The notes under the pieces were generated by a model. The model ran no database searches. It was given only the letters and a program-made list of their open reading frames with translations, and had not been told where the DNA came from. Positions 47,771 through 59,026 of a DNA stretch of 64,000 bases are shown here, piece after piece (the stretch's first letter is position 1; the number at the start of each line of letters is the position of its first letter). This stretch comes from Aldrovandia affinis. Taxonomy: Eukaryota; Chordata; Actinopteri; Notacanthiformes; Halosauridae. The position numbers were made by a program, and so were the translations under genes. The stretch lies in assembly GCA_029706075.1 (NCBI GenBank), contig JAINUG010000053.1, forward strand, positions 186,001-250,000, given 5' to 3'.

Positions 47771-50700
47771 AAAATAGTGCTCTGGTTTCACCCGGAGAGG
47801 AAGCAAACAGTGCGGTCTCCTTCCCAGCAGACAAGTGTGCAGAGTGGAGCAGGGGCACTTGGTATGCCATTGAGGAGAGAACAAAAGTTGTGCTCGGGGC
47901 AAAACCTGGCACGGACCTCCCCTGTGGAGGAAGAGGATTGAGACTGGAAGGCTTGGAACTTGTTCAGCATTCCGTTTTGACATGTGCAAGCCATTTTCTG
48001 CGTTCTTGCTATCTAAAGAAGGCTGAGGGGGAAGATGAATGGCTTGACTGGTCTCCACCACGCAGAAAAAAACCCACCCCAAGCTTTCCTCTCCCAAAAG
48101 GAGTCCACGGGACTATACGCTGCAGCTGAAAAACCGTCTTCTTTGCTTGGAAATTAATAGATGAAGATTATTTAACGCTGAATGCATTGCTTGTGTCCTT
48201 TGTGAATCGTGGCCACATTTTGTGCGAGACGGATGCACTCGACCCCGGAGCGTGTAATTGCACAAACACAAACCACTTGAGAAGCAAGGCAAAAATGAAA
48301 GCAGACATTGCAGATGTTCTCTGTTAATGATTGTGCGTGAATCCGGCCGACCTTAGTGAGGCTTTGCTGCAGAGTAATCGCTTCTAAAGTACTTTCCTCC
48401 CTTTCATGCTCAGAGGTCAGACTCAGAATGGGACCGAAAGCTGTAGAAAGACTTTAAATTACGTTAACAAGTAGCAGAGCTATGTGTGATCAACGTGACA
48501 GTTAGGAAGCTGATAGCAAAACCCTCCTCCTCCCCCTACCGGTGCTAGCTGGGTGTTGAACCCGTACCCTGCCGAAATCCGGGTTTTTGAGGTGCCCCCC
48601 CCCCCCCGCTTGTTTGCAGGCAGGGCAGATCGCAGCCAATGGGGGGAGTGGCCCTGACGTGCGGGTCAAGCAGCTGGGAGGCAGACGGGTCGTAACTCGC
48701 TGCTGGATGAAAACAAAGAGGAACGGCAGCTTTCACAGAGAGTGCAACCCTCCCCCAAAAGCCCACCAGACCCACGCCCCCCTCCCAAAAAGATCAGCAA
48801 TTCTACACTGGGGAAAGAAGAACTGCCTGTCACAGTCCCTCAGTCAGCTCGTCTTCCTGCATCGACTAATGCAACCACTCAAGTCACTTGCGAGTGTATG
48901 CTGGATAGTAGGCACGTAGTTAAGTGTCAACCCCTTTGACAATACTTGACTTTATTTTAGGTTTTGAACTGTTCTCAGAGAGAGGCAGTCGGTATCAGTC
49001 TCCTCCCAGAATATCCAGGGGCATTCTGAGTTCTTTCAGGGTCTGAGAGCTCTGGATTATTTTCTTAACCGCACAACCGATGCTGGGCTATGAAAGATTT
49101 AACATAAGAACCTAAGAAATGGTGCATTCACAGTCCAAGGGATCTTTGGATTGGGTAAACATTGGAAATATAGCCTACCACCCTAGGGAGCCGTGCTACT
49201 TTTATGATACTTTTTACATATCCTTACCATTCCCCAATGTTGGCCCTGCTCCGAGTTAAAATAACACCCCCATTACCGCTGCAGATCCAGTTACTTCTAA
49301 ACAAGACCTTACAATTCAGCCAAATTACCACTTGAAGCATGCTATTAACACAGCCAACCTGTGATTTGGAGACTGTGGGTTAGCGTGCACCATTGTGACC
49401 CGGACGGGAAAAACAAGCCAGCGGCAGTCAGGAGCAGTATTCTGGACATGTTGTTCAGAGGAAGGCCTCCGTTTTAATCACAGCTACGGAGCTGCCTTCA
49501 AATTTAGATTCCGCTTTGAAGCTGCCTCTCTTTGTGCTGAGGACCCCGAAGAGATGTGCAATGCCACAAAGTCATGAATATCAAGACATGCCGATCCGCT
49601 TAAAGGGAAGCGTTTAGATGAACTCCGAAGCCTCTAGCCGTTAGCATAAATAAAACAACGCTGTAAGGCAAAAAAAAGGCAAACAAGATATATGTTTGCG
49701 GTGCTTGAAATGGATGAGTTGTACGCATGACACAAGTCCTAAATACCTGCCTAAAATAGGAATAGCAAAGTGGCGTAGGTGGAAACTTGGTGGACTTAGT
49801 GGTCAGGGAATGTATCCTGTACACAGAAGGTTTTCATTGTACTACCATTGTTTTCTTGTACAAGGTCATTCCTGAAATGCTTTAAATGCTTCAGTTAATA
49901 TCCTGCTGTATAAATGGATGATGTGATTCGGCTCGCCATTTCTATCTCCCTGGACGATGCTGTCTGTTTTTTAAGTAAATATCAACAACTGTATAAATAG
50001 AGACAGATTTTCAAGGAAATTATGAATTCACACCAAAGGGGACCTGCCCGTGAAGCCGATGTCTGAGAATTTCACTGATATGATATGCAGTCTGGCAAGG
50101 ACATATTTCAGTGCAAAGTATCCTCAAAAACAAACTTAAATACTAATCTCAAACACAGAATGCATTCTTTCAGGATACCAGCATCCAGCAAATGAACAAA
50201 GAACTAAGCCCAGGTAACTTGTGTGAATGGCTGATTAATTAAGTCAAATAAGACATTGAAACTTCATTGTATAGACAACAAAGGCTGGACTTGTTCCTTA
50301 TTAACAGAGTCCATGAATCATTCCCAGCAGATCAATAAAAACATGGATTTTTCCCTCGCTTTTCCCACTAGAATAACTTAGAGAGGCCCCCTCTATCAAT
50401 CTTGTCCTGGACTGCTTCCAGAGATTGCTCTCAATTTTGTGTCTTTTCTTTGTATTCCTGTGGGCCCAGAGTGGGTAATTCAGTGCTAAAAGGCTTACTG
50501 CTTCTGATTTTTTTCCACCAGGCCAGATCGGTACAGAGCTTGTTCTTCACCATCACCAGTGACCACCAAACTGTGGCCCTGGATGGCCTGTGGGTTGGTG
50601 GATCTACAGATAACTGCAAAAATAAAGGCAACAATTGAGGGATCCTTTAAACGGGTGCAGTACCATGAATGTCCATGTTTGCCATGGCCCGGCTTTCCCC

Positions 50701-50970
50701 GCCCTACTGGGACTATCCCGGGCCAAGACCATTTGAGTGTTGCCTACCCCCGCCCCCCCGTTACCAAAGTGTCGCCTTTATTTTTGCAGTTACATGTATA
50801 TTCTCATCCAGTTGTTCAGCAGTCACCCTTACCCAAGTTGATTTAATATACAGGTTTGTATTGTGCAATAACTACAGCGAGGGTTGTCGAAATAATCCAA
50901 TCCAATAGTCGATGCAATGTCATAACTGTGACTGAATGCATAGTGGAGTCATCCACACCTCTCTCATGTG

Positions 50971-51020
50971 GGCCTCCCTCACAGGGAAAGCTAACGGCCT
51001 CCCTCACAGGGAAAGCTAAC
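50971..51020. repeat. 25-bp tandem duplication
   Basis: Two identical 25-bp units starting GGCCTCCCTCACAGGGAAAG, with no mismatch, so recent. Confidence 0.95.
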
Positions 51021-51420
51021 GCAACTCAAAACAACAGCCCAAGCCATCATGCTGACGTACGGCGTGCATTCCCTCTTGTCAGATATCATCAGCAAGCGCA
51101 TTCGCCTGCAGTGCGCGTTACGTGAAACAACTCCGTAAGGCCCTGTGACAGCCAGCCCTGCCACAGTGGCATTCAATCTCCGCACATGCCTCACACCGCG
51201 TCTGTCACTCATACTGTACGAGGGACGTCGAAGCCCTGCATACGGGATTGATGCGCCGTGTGGACGAAAGAAAAGAGTGTTTTTTGAGGTCAAAGTGAGA
51301 AAGAGCAGGTCAGGCTTTTGGATGAGGTCACTTCCTGTTCTCATGGCTCCTCTGGGAAACATGGAAACAGAAGAGACCAGCCTCCATGTGGAGAATGGCG
51401 CCACAGTGTCTCTGCATATG

Positions 51421-51727
51421 CGTGTGAGTGAGTGAGAGCATGTATGTGTTTGTGTGCATGTGTGTGTGTGTGTGTGTGTGAGTGAGAGTATGTATGTTTG
51501 TGTGCGTGTGTGTGTGTGTGAGTGAGTGAATGAATGTGTGTGTGTGTGAGAGTGAGTGTATGTATGTGTGTGTGTGTGAGTGAGTGAGAGTATGTATGTG
51601 TGTGTGCATGTGTGTGTGTGAGTGAGTGAGAGTATGTGTGTGTGTGAGTGAGAGAGAGTATATATGCATGTGTGTGTGAGTGAGTGAGAGTATGTATGTA
51701 TGTATTTGTGTGTGTGTGTGTGTGAGT
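51421..51727. repeat. GT array with GTGAGTGA interruptions
   Basis: About 300 bp of (GT)n blocks separated by GAGTGAGTGA and GTATGTATG at near-regular intervals, a compound higher-order repeat. The 249-aa and 227-aa minus-strand open frames read through it as Thr-His-Ser repeats. Confidence 0.95.
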
Positions 51728-52560
51728 GTAGACAGACCATTAAAAAAAGTTCTTACCTGTGTTAATGATGTCCGAGGAGAGGGATGGATCAAGTCAGGAG
51801 TAATCACATGCAAAAAAAAGAAAAAAGAGAAAAAACAATTAGTTTGTACAACTAAATGAGTCGGTGCCTGGCCTTGATTATTCTCATAATTGCAGACGGT
51901 AGCATGTAAATCAAACGCAGTGTGTGTCCCATGAGCTTTGTAATTCATTGGCCGCATTGTAATTACGCTCGCTGCTGGGCTGCTCCTAGGTTCCTTTATA
52001 TTCTCTTCCATATGTCTGCTGACCGACGTCGCTTGGCGGTAATGGGGTTTCGTGCCGGAGCTCTAACGTTTTGGGCAGCGCTCTCAGCATGTGGGTTGCG
52101 GTCCTGACTCGTTTCGCCGTGCCGTGCCCTCGTCGACACCGCGCTCGGCTTTAATCTCTGAGATTCCCCTTGGAAAGAAAACATTTACGGCTGCGTAACG
52201 CAGAAGCTCTGCCGGTGAGCGAAGGACGATGAGTCTCAGACCGGCAAAATGTGCCCCTCCTCCAGGCTGTCCACGGCACACAGTCGCGATGGACGAATGC
52301 CCTGTGCTCAACTGAGCGTGAGTGCGGTCACACGGATCGGTCCTCCCCTCCCACGCCACGTTACCATCTGCTGACAATTCCCCGGGGATCATAAAGAGGC
52401 ACCCAAATGTCAACCTCGCTTGGCATTGGGGGGGCGACGGTAACGAAAAGTGGCTTTCTGTTAATGATATATTCATTTGATACACTGCGTGTGAAATGAC
52501 CCTACGCTGTGGTACATGATGAGTAACGCTGCGTGCCACTTTGCTGGAGTGTCCTCAGTG

Positions 52561-52875
52561 CACCCTCCTCTCCGCTGTAGTGTGCGCTCTTGTTTTCGCT
52601 CAGGGTGTCTCGCTGTGCCCCTGCACAGCACTTGATCTCTTGATATGTGCCATTTAGCCATTTGCCATTTTATCCAAAGTGACTTGCAGTAGTGAATGCA
52701 TACATTTTTCAGCATATGTGGTCCCAATGGGAATTGAACCCACAACCTAAGTGTTGTCAGCGCCGTGCTATACCTACTGAGCCACACAGAACCATGCTCC
52801 TCTCTGCTGTTGTGTGCACTCCCGTTTTCACTCAGGGTGTCTCGTGGGCCCTCGTACAGCACCTGATCTCTAGAG
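52561..52875. repeat. ~78-bp direct duplication flanking a SINE
   Basis: 52562-52640 and 52796-52873 share CTCCTCTC.GCTGT, TCAGGGTGTCTCG and CAGCAC.TGATCTCT with about 80-85 percent identity by eye. The SINE at 52650-52793 lies between the copies. Confidence 0.75.
52650..52793 (-). mobile_element. tRNA-derived SINE, third tail type
   Basis: On the minus strand the head GTGGCTCAGTAGGTATAGCA and GTGGGTTCAATTCCC form A and B boxes. The tail CAAGTCACTTTGGATAAAAT keeps GGATA but not the perfect stem of the 11651 family. About 144 bp. Confidence 0.7.
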
Positions 52876-53068
52876 CGTATCCGTACGGGAGTGCGTAAGG
52901 ACAGTGTGCTCTCGGTTACGGCCTCCGGTCCCGGCCTCACACCATCAGAGGACCCCATGCCCCCCCACTGCTGCATTCACAGGGGGCTTATGACTGATTA
53001 TAATCATTTATTCATTACGCAGCCAAGACCTGCGGAGAACGAGTGGAGTGCGAGGAGTACAAGAGCAG

Positions 53069-53159
53069 AGTGCTGCTGGTGGGCCAGGCAGTAGACCACA
53101 GGAGAATGCTGCTGGTGGGCCAGGCAGTAGACCACAGGAGAATGCTGCTGGTGGGCCAG
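53069..53159. repeat. 36-bp tandem repeat, 2.5 copies
   Basis: Unit starts TGCTGCTGGTGGGCCAGGCA; copies are nearly identical. Confidence 0.93.
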
Positions 53160-54440
53160 TCTGATAGTGAGTGTGAACAGTCCAAAAAATGGAATGAATG
53201 GGTTGGAACAGGAATGTAGTGTAGTTTTGGAGCAAGGCAGAGTCAGGCTGAGTGGGACTTCACGGTGGGATGGGTAGAGGGGATGCTGGTTCTGACCCGC
53301 TGGTTCTCTGTTCCAGAGGAGGTGGTTAAAACAAGCTCCTTCTTTGCCGGGTGGGGGGCACAGGTGGACAGCCAGAGGAGATGCGCATGGGCGAAGGGAG
53401 AAATGAGTTTGGAGGCCGAATAGGCAGCCATGGTAGGTTCACTGTATCTTTCCCACCCAGTCCTGGGACACACCATATGCCTCTATTACGCAATGCTCTC
53501 CACTTCTGGCACATAAACCACTTTTATCTGAAATGGTGTCGCTTTATGATTGATAAATGTGATTTGGTGGTTTGTCCTGGTGGGGTGACTGATAGCCTTA
53601 TATATTCCAATGATAACAAGATCAAAACCAATAGATTTTCATCAGAGACACCCAACCCTTCTCCGTCGATTAGGACGGGAGGCAGTGTCAAAGGGAACCC
53701 ATAAACAAGAGCTTGTCATTGGCTGAAAGGAGAGGGGAGGAACTCCAGATTCTAGTCTCTGGGACATTGTCCTCTCAGAATGCAAGGCAGGCTGGGTCTT
53801 GCCTGGTTCAGGGCATTGCTAAATAGAATCAGACGCATACCTCGGAAACATTCACACCTCCCCACTCATCTGCTCATGCTCAGAAACGTCAAAACAAGCC
53901 CAGGTGTGAGGGGAGGGGAGTGGGGGGAAAAGCAGACGACAGTAAGTCCTCTCCACTGAGCATTCATAAACATGCTTGAGCGGTTTAACAAACTGCGCTG
54001 ATTCCATTAAAAGCGGCCAACACAAAGTCGATGAGTCCAATAGGCTTGGTATTGCTTTTTCCCCGGGACCCATGCTCCTTATAAAGCTATCTCCGGCGCC
54101 TCTTAAACTAACCAAATTAAAATGTTTCCATTGGTACAAAAGCAAGCAGATTGCAGGGCAACTGAAAGAATCAATTCTCAGCCCAGTAATTTATCTTTGC
54201 ATTGATCCTATATATAACGTTCCAAGGACCGTCGCGCACGCTCCAGAGCCTGCTTTACATTGACCGCCAAATCAAATCAAAGAAATGGTGCAGAATAAGG
54301 CATTTTGGCTGGTGTGACGTGACCCTGGCCAAAAACAATCCCTAATAACTGGCAGAGACAAAATAGTTGCCATCAATATTGTTACGAGATGAGCATTCCT
54401 TTCTGTGCAAACGGGTGACTTGTGAATGGAAGCATCAATC

Positions 54441-54495
54441 CATTTACATTACATTTTAAGAATTTATCCAAAGCGACTTACAATCCATTCTAACA
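54441..54495 (-). mobile_element. Fragment of L2/SINE 3' tail
   Basis: TTACATTACATTTTAAGAAT and TTATCCAAAGCGACTTACAA correspond to the reversed hairpin tail, decayed and without a head. Confidence 0.6.
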
Positions 54496-54783
54496 AAGAA
54501 AGGCTGGGTCCATTCTTTCTTTCCTTCTTTGTTCAGGAAGCAGTGGTGATACTGTATCCAAATATGGAGAACAGAGTTTGGTCACCCTGGCTTGGAAGAA
54601 GAGGCAGTTTTTTTTCCCAATGCCGTCCTTGCTTGCTCTGGTTTGTATGATGGTGGTAATGATTCACATATAACTCTCTAATCCAATCAGGTTGCGTGCA
54701 TGTATGCACAAACAGGTGACAGCAACTTTCTACATTCCCGTCTATTGCATATGAAGGAGTACACTGAAACATGTTTAGTACTT

Positions 54784-55159
54784 GCTTTTTCTTTCATTTT
54801 TCTGCTGTTTTTTCCCCATTTTTCTCCCAAATTAGTAGTCAATTATACCATCATTTTTCATGTCAATTATCCCCTTCCCTCATATTGAGAGTTCGCCGCC
54901 GTAGTCCTGATACCAGCAGTGACTTGCGGTGGAGTCGGAATCCGCCAAGCCGCCACCGTAACTCCAGTATGCTCAGAGGGCCACTCCTATACGCAGCAAA
55001 CTTGTATTGGCTTTCTTCCCCCACCCTGGGGCGGACAGCCAATTGCTGCCCCCTAGTGGCACTCCCGGCCAGAGCCGAAACTGTCGCGGCCGGTGGAATC
55101 AAACCCCAGTCGCAGTGGGCAGCGTCGGACATTCTACCGCTACACCACCCGGGAGGCGC
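54784..55159 (-). mobile_element. Full-length SINE, family B, with target-site duplication
   Basis: Flanked by the 7-bp direct repeat AGTACTT (54777-54783 and 55160-55166). On the minus strand the head CTCCCGGGTGGTGTAGCGG and TTTGATTCCACC form A and B boxes. The body carries a CTCF-consensus motif (55047-55061) and the tail GTATAATTGACTACTAATTT followed by GGGAGAAAAATGGGG. Length 376 bp. Same family as 17686-17850. Confidence 0.85.
55047..55061 (-). promoter_or_regulatory. CTCF-type motif inside SINE, reverse
   Basis: On the minus strand CCACTAGGGGGCAG matches CCASYAGRKGGCRS at 14 of 14 positions. Binding not shown. Confidence 0.55.
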
Positions 55160-55954
55160 AGTACTTTCTAATTGTGTACAAAAAATTCGTTATTTCTATC
55201 ATGGTTATGATATCCTGAGGGAAGGAGAGGCTATGATGTGATGTCATCACTGCCACGGTTGATGAACAGCAAAGGGCAGTGCTGCTCTTTCCCCTGCCTG
55301 ATGACACGCAGGTGTCCCGACCTCTGCGTGAACTTGCATCTCCGTTCCAGAGAGAGGCTGGGAGGCTGCAGCTGGCACTGTTTGTTTTCAGATACTTCAC
55401 CAGCAGAGCTGGCATCTGAGATGCTAACAAGGCCTCGCATTTCTCTACCCGTGACACTCAGCCTCAAAGCTCTTATCCGAAGCCATGTTCCGTTAACACC
55501 TTGTTCCGTTAGAGGCATTCATAGGATCCCACACACCACCCGCCTACCCCATATCTGACCCAGTTTTTTACTGGCGCCTCCTTCACTAACTCAAGCCAAA
55601 CAACTCCCTGTCCATTTATATTAAACAGTGAATATAACTAGTTATCCATGTTCAGAAGAATTGCACACTGTGCAGTGTATGGGCAGCTTGCATGACAAGA
55701 GAGCACATTCTCCACGCAGAACACAAAATTCCAAAAATTCCAAGAGGAGACTCCAAATACGTGGTAATCCATAGTGGATCATCCAAATTCTGCACTGGCA
55801 TTCCTCCTGAGGCTGTTTTTCAGGGCAAAATTTATGAACTTGGCTGAACCTCCAATAATGAACATCAGCAGGACCAACAACAGAAATACAGCACAGCAGG
55901 GAGAGCACAAGGCACTACGTGCTTTTATAAGACTCAGCTGTTATAAACTCCACT

Positions 55955-56003
55955 GAGAGAGAGAAAGAAAGTGAGAGAAAGAGAGTGAGAGAGAGAGAGA
56001 GAG

Positions 56004-56070
<67 letters not shown>

Positions 56071-56078
56071 TGAGAGCC
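55955..56078. repeat. GA microsatellite
   Basis: Nearly pure (GA)n with a few AAAG and GCCA interruptions, in the 5' flank. Confidence 0.96.
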
Positions 56079-56599
56079 CCCACTTCCTTCCTATATAAGG
56101 CATTCCTTATTTCACACCAGACTAACCATGAGCTCCCATAATAAGAAGCAGCTACATTACTATGAGAATCCAGTCCAGATCTCCATTGCACAGCTCCAGC
56201 CCACTCCTCACTGATAACATGGGCACATGGAGTCCGACCCACCAGCATATGGAGACAGGCCCTGCCTGGACATGCAAGCGCCCCCTCTTCAAAGAGAGCG
56301 AGCGGCCGGGTGGGCAGCCAGCCCTTTCTTCTTGGTTTCATGTGCGGGGCCCTGATCACATGCAAACTGTTACCATGCCCAGGCAGGTCGGGAGCCACGC
56401 TCATAGCAGGAAGACGCTTGCAGCCATTCAACTTGAATCAGTTGAAAATAGGAAAGGCGGTATACTTCAAAGGGAGACACAAGGCACAATGATAATCGGC
56501 AGCATTTGGATTTAGGCTCCCTGCACTAATTCTTCATTAGCTCTGTTCGGACCTCCATCCTCCACGCGTGTCCTTCGTCGCGAGAGAAAAGCCATTTGG

Positions 56600-57106
56600 C
56601 GTGGGTCCCCGTCTCTCCTCACAGTTCCTCTGCGCCCCCTTCACACGGATATGTTTCCCGGTCACGTCTCCTGTCGGTTCTGGCTCCACGATGGTGGAAT
56701 GACCTTCCTGTGGAAGTCAGAACAGCTGAGACCCTGGCCACCTTCAAGCGACAACTGAAGACTCACCTCTTCAGGGTGCACCTCTCCCCGTAGTCCGGTT
56801 TTTGTTAACTTAGGGACGTAGTTGCTTAGTATTACACATGTCTACTTGTTTATGTATTGTATTAGGCTTAGGCATTATTTTCCGCACTGATTGCTTTATT
56901 GCTACCTTTGAATTGTGGCTACAGATTTACCTACAGGGTTCTAGTTTAACTATGTGGTTGCTCCTAGCACCTAGGAACTGTACTTCCCGCTAGGGTGGCT
57001 TTCAGCTAAACTGTTCTTGACTACGGTTAACACTTTGTTGCACGTCGCTCTGGATAAGAGCGTCTGCCAAATGCCTGTAATGTAATGTAATGTAATATGA
57101 CGAGTT
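56600..57106 (+). mobile_element. L2-clade LINE 3' end (UnaL2-like), 5' truncated
   Basis: 56656-56790 encodes SRLLSVLAPRWWNDLPVEVR and TFKRQLKTHLFRVHLSP then a stop, the typical C-terminus of fish L2-clade ORF2. A ~260-bp 3'UTR follows and ends in CGTCGCTCTGGATAAGAGCG, a stem with a GGATA loop, and a (TGTAA)n tail at 57080-57106. The endonuclease and reverse transcriptase domains are missing, as expected from incomplete reverse transcription. Confidence 0.85.
56656..56793 (+). pseudogene. L2 LINE ORF2 C-terminal fragment
   Basis: The last ~45 codons of a LINE ORF2 remain, with the conserved APRWWNDLP and KTHLF words ending at a natural stop (56791-56793). Nothing upstream in the same frame resembles the reverse transcriptase, so this is a 5'-truncated copy. 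Confidence 0.8.
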
Positions 57107-58995
57107 CGACCCCATCGCACATTTCTCTCTGCTTTTCATCCGCTGTTCAAAGGCATGGTGCACCGGGGCCAGGAACCCACTGGTGTCGCGTCACGCTTCG
57201 AAATGCTTCCCTTCTACCAGTCCCCATATCTCCACACACGAGTTACATCAAAGCTCAGTAAGAACCTCCAGGGCACAAAAAGAGGTCCAGAATAATATCC
57301 ACTTAAGGCACAGAGCAAAAGAGCACACATTAAAAACATTAAAGACTATTTTCTAAAATAAAAATACTGTTACAAAGTGGTTTGGGATGTAATGAGGAGA
57401 TAATAACTTGGTTAACCTGTATTTGTACCAGAGATTAAAGAAACCTTTTTTTTAGATGGTAACTATAAAAAAGTTTATTCTTAAGGAGCTGGAATGGTGA
57501 CACAGGTTGCTGTTGGAATATTTTTCAACATGCTCCCTGGATGAAGTGCCCTTCAGTTTAAACTGAAATATATTGCTTCCTGTGCAACTGTGCTATATCA
57601 AGCTGATCAGATTAGCCATTGACCAAGCCTTGAGTTGTACAAATGGGAAATCAATCGTAATAATGACAAAGCCAGTATCAGTATCATCCAATATGATTCC
57701 GGTGTGGGGAGGTGGGATGTGGGAGTCAGCAGGAAGTTGGGATGGATGGCCAGAGGATTGCATTCATCTTCCAACTAACTTTTCCAAGTTGGTGATGTTC
57801 TCAGTGTTAATTCGAAAGAGGGATGTTGTGCAAGCTACACAGACCCATTTACCCACCAGGTCCACAACTCTATCACCAATTTGAGTGGATTACAGCATGT
57901 GTTATGGCCCAGAAACACCAAGTGTTTCAGTCTTTAAGAATAGAGTAACAAGGCTTATGGGAAGCATCACGTTTAAATGGGGAATGTTCAACTTAATGTG
58001 AGTCAATACGGAATGGTGTGTAGCATGTACAAAAAGTGTACATGCCCTGCCCTCATCTGGAGATCAGAGGTACTGCGGCTCTGCGGTGGCTGGAGCGGAC
58101 AGTGGGACTCAGAAATAGCAATACAAGTAGCACTGATTGGGTGACTGCAAATTCAGTGAACACAACCAAAAGCATAGGTCCCCACGCACATATTGAGGGG
58201 GACATGGAAGTAAAATACACCTGACCCCCCTAATTGTGCAGCCAGGCAACCCCTGTCTTCGTAAAGCCGCAATCCCTTTAGCGTTTCAGCCAGCTCTGAC
58301 GCGCACACAACCCTAAATGCCTTCAGAGGAGAGACCTGTGAGATTTAATTAAACCTGGGGGGGGTGTTCAGGGCTGAGTTGTACCATTCCATTAAAGGGA
58401 GTTTGTGTTGGGAACCACTGATCACATTAGTGGAGTGCGGACATGCACTCCCAAACTGTTCTCCTGCTCCGATTGGCTCAGGGGGCCACAGTATGGTTCT
58501 GGCGACGAGTTGCAGTGCAGTAGTCTCTTTCATCACGTCGAGGAAAGGCCACACATTCCGTGCCTGATAATCTCCCATCCCCAACCCGCAATCTCTCTCG
58601 GCAAACACAAAACAATATCATCGCAAAGGCGGAGACGACTGCGACACGAAATCGCGAGCAGATTGTCCAATCGGGAGTGGGAAGCCTGAGGCTTAGCGTG
58701 CGGGCGGCTAAAATGTCCCCTTCTCTCAGCTCTTAAGCAAATATTTTCATTAAAAGGACAGCAGTGTTTTCTGTGGATCAGAGGGAAGAACCTGAAGGGA
58801 TCAGGGAGGCAGTGTACACACGCACAGATTAGAACATCCCCGGCCACAGTAGATGTGTCAGGGAGAGGGAGAACCTTCAGAGAAAGTGATCAAACTGATC
58901 CATGACACCCAAAAGAAATGTAACAGTTACAACTTCATTATAATCCTAACTATAGTACCCACTTATGTGCCAGGTGCTCCTATCCGAGATGAGTA

Positions 58996-59026
58996 CAGTC
59001 CAAATCCAAATCCAAATCCAAATAAC
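58996..59026. repeat. CCAAAT hexanucleotide repeat
   Basis: About four copies of CCAAAT followed by AACAAT-rich sequence. Confidence 0.9.

Noticed and set aside
47259-47777. 172-aa plus-strand open frame over dab2ip exon 1
   Set aside because: It is the antisense of exon 1 and of the CpG-rich promoter; GC-rich DNA keeps frames open. No family resemblance.
50991-52011. 249-aa and 227-aa minus-strand open frames
   Set aside because: Mostly Thr-His-Ser repeats from the GT array.
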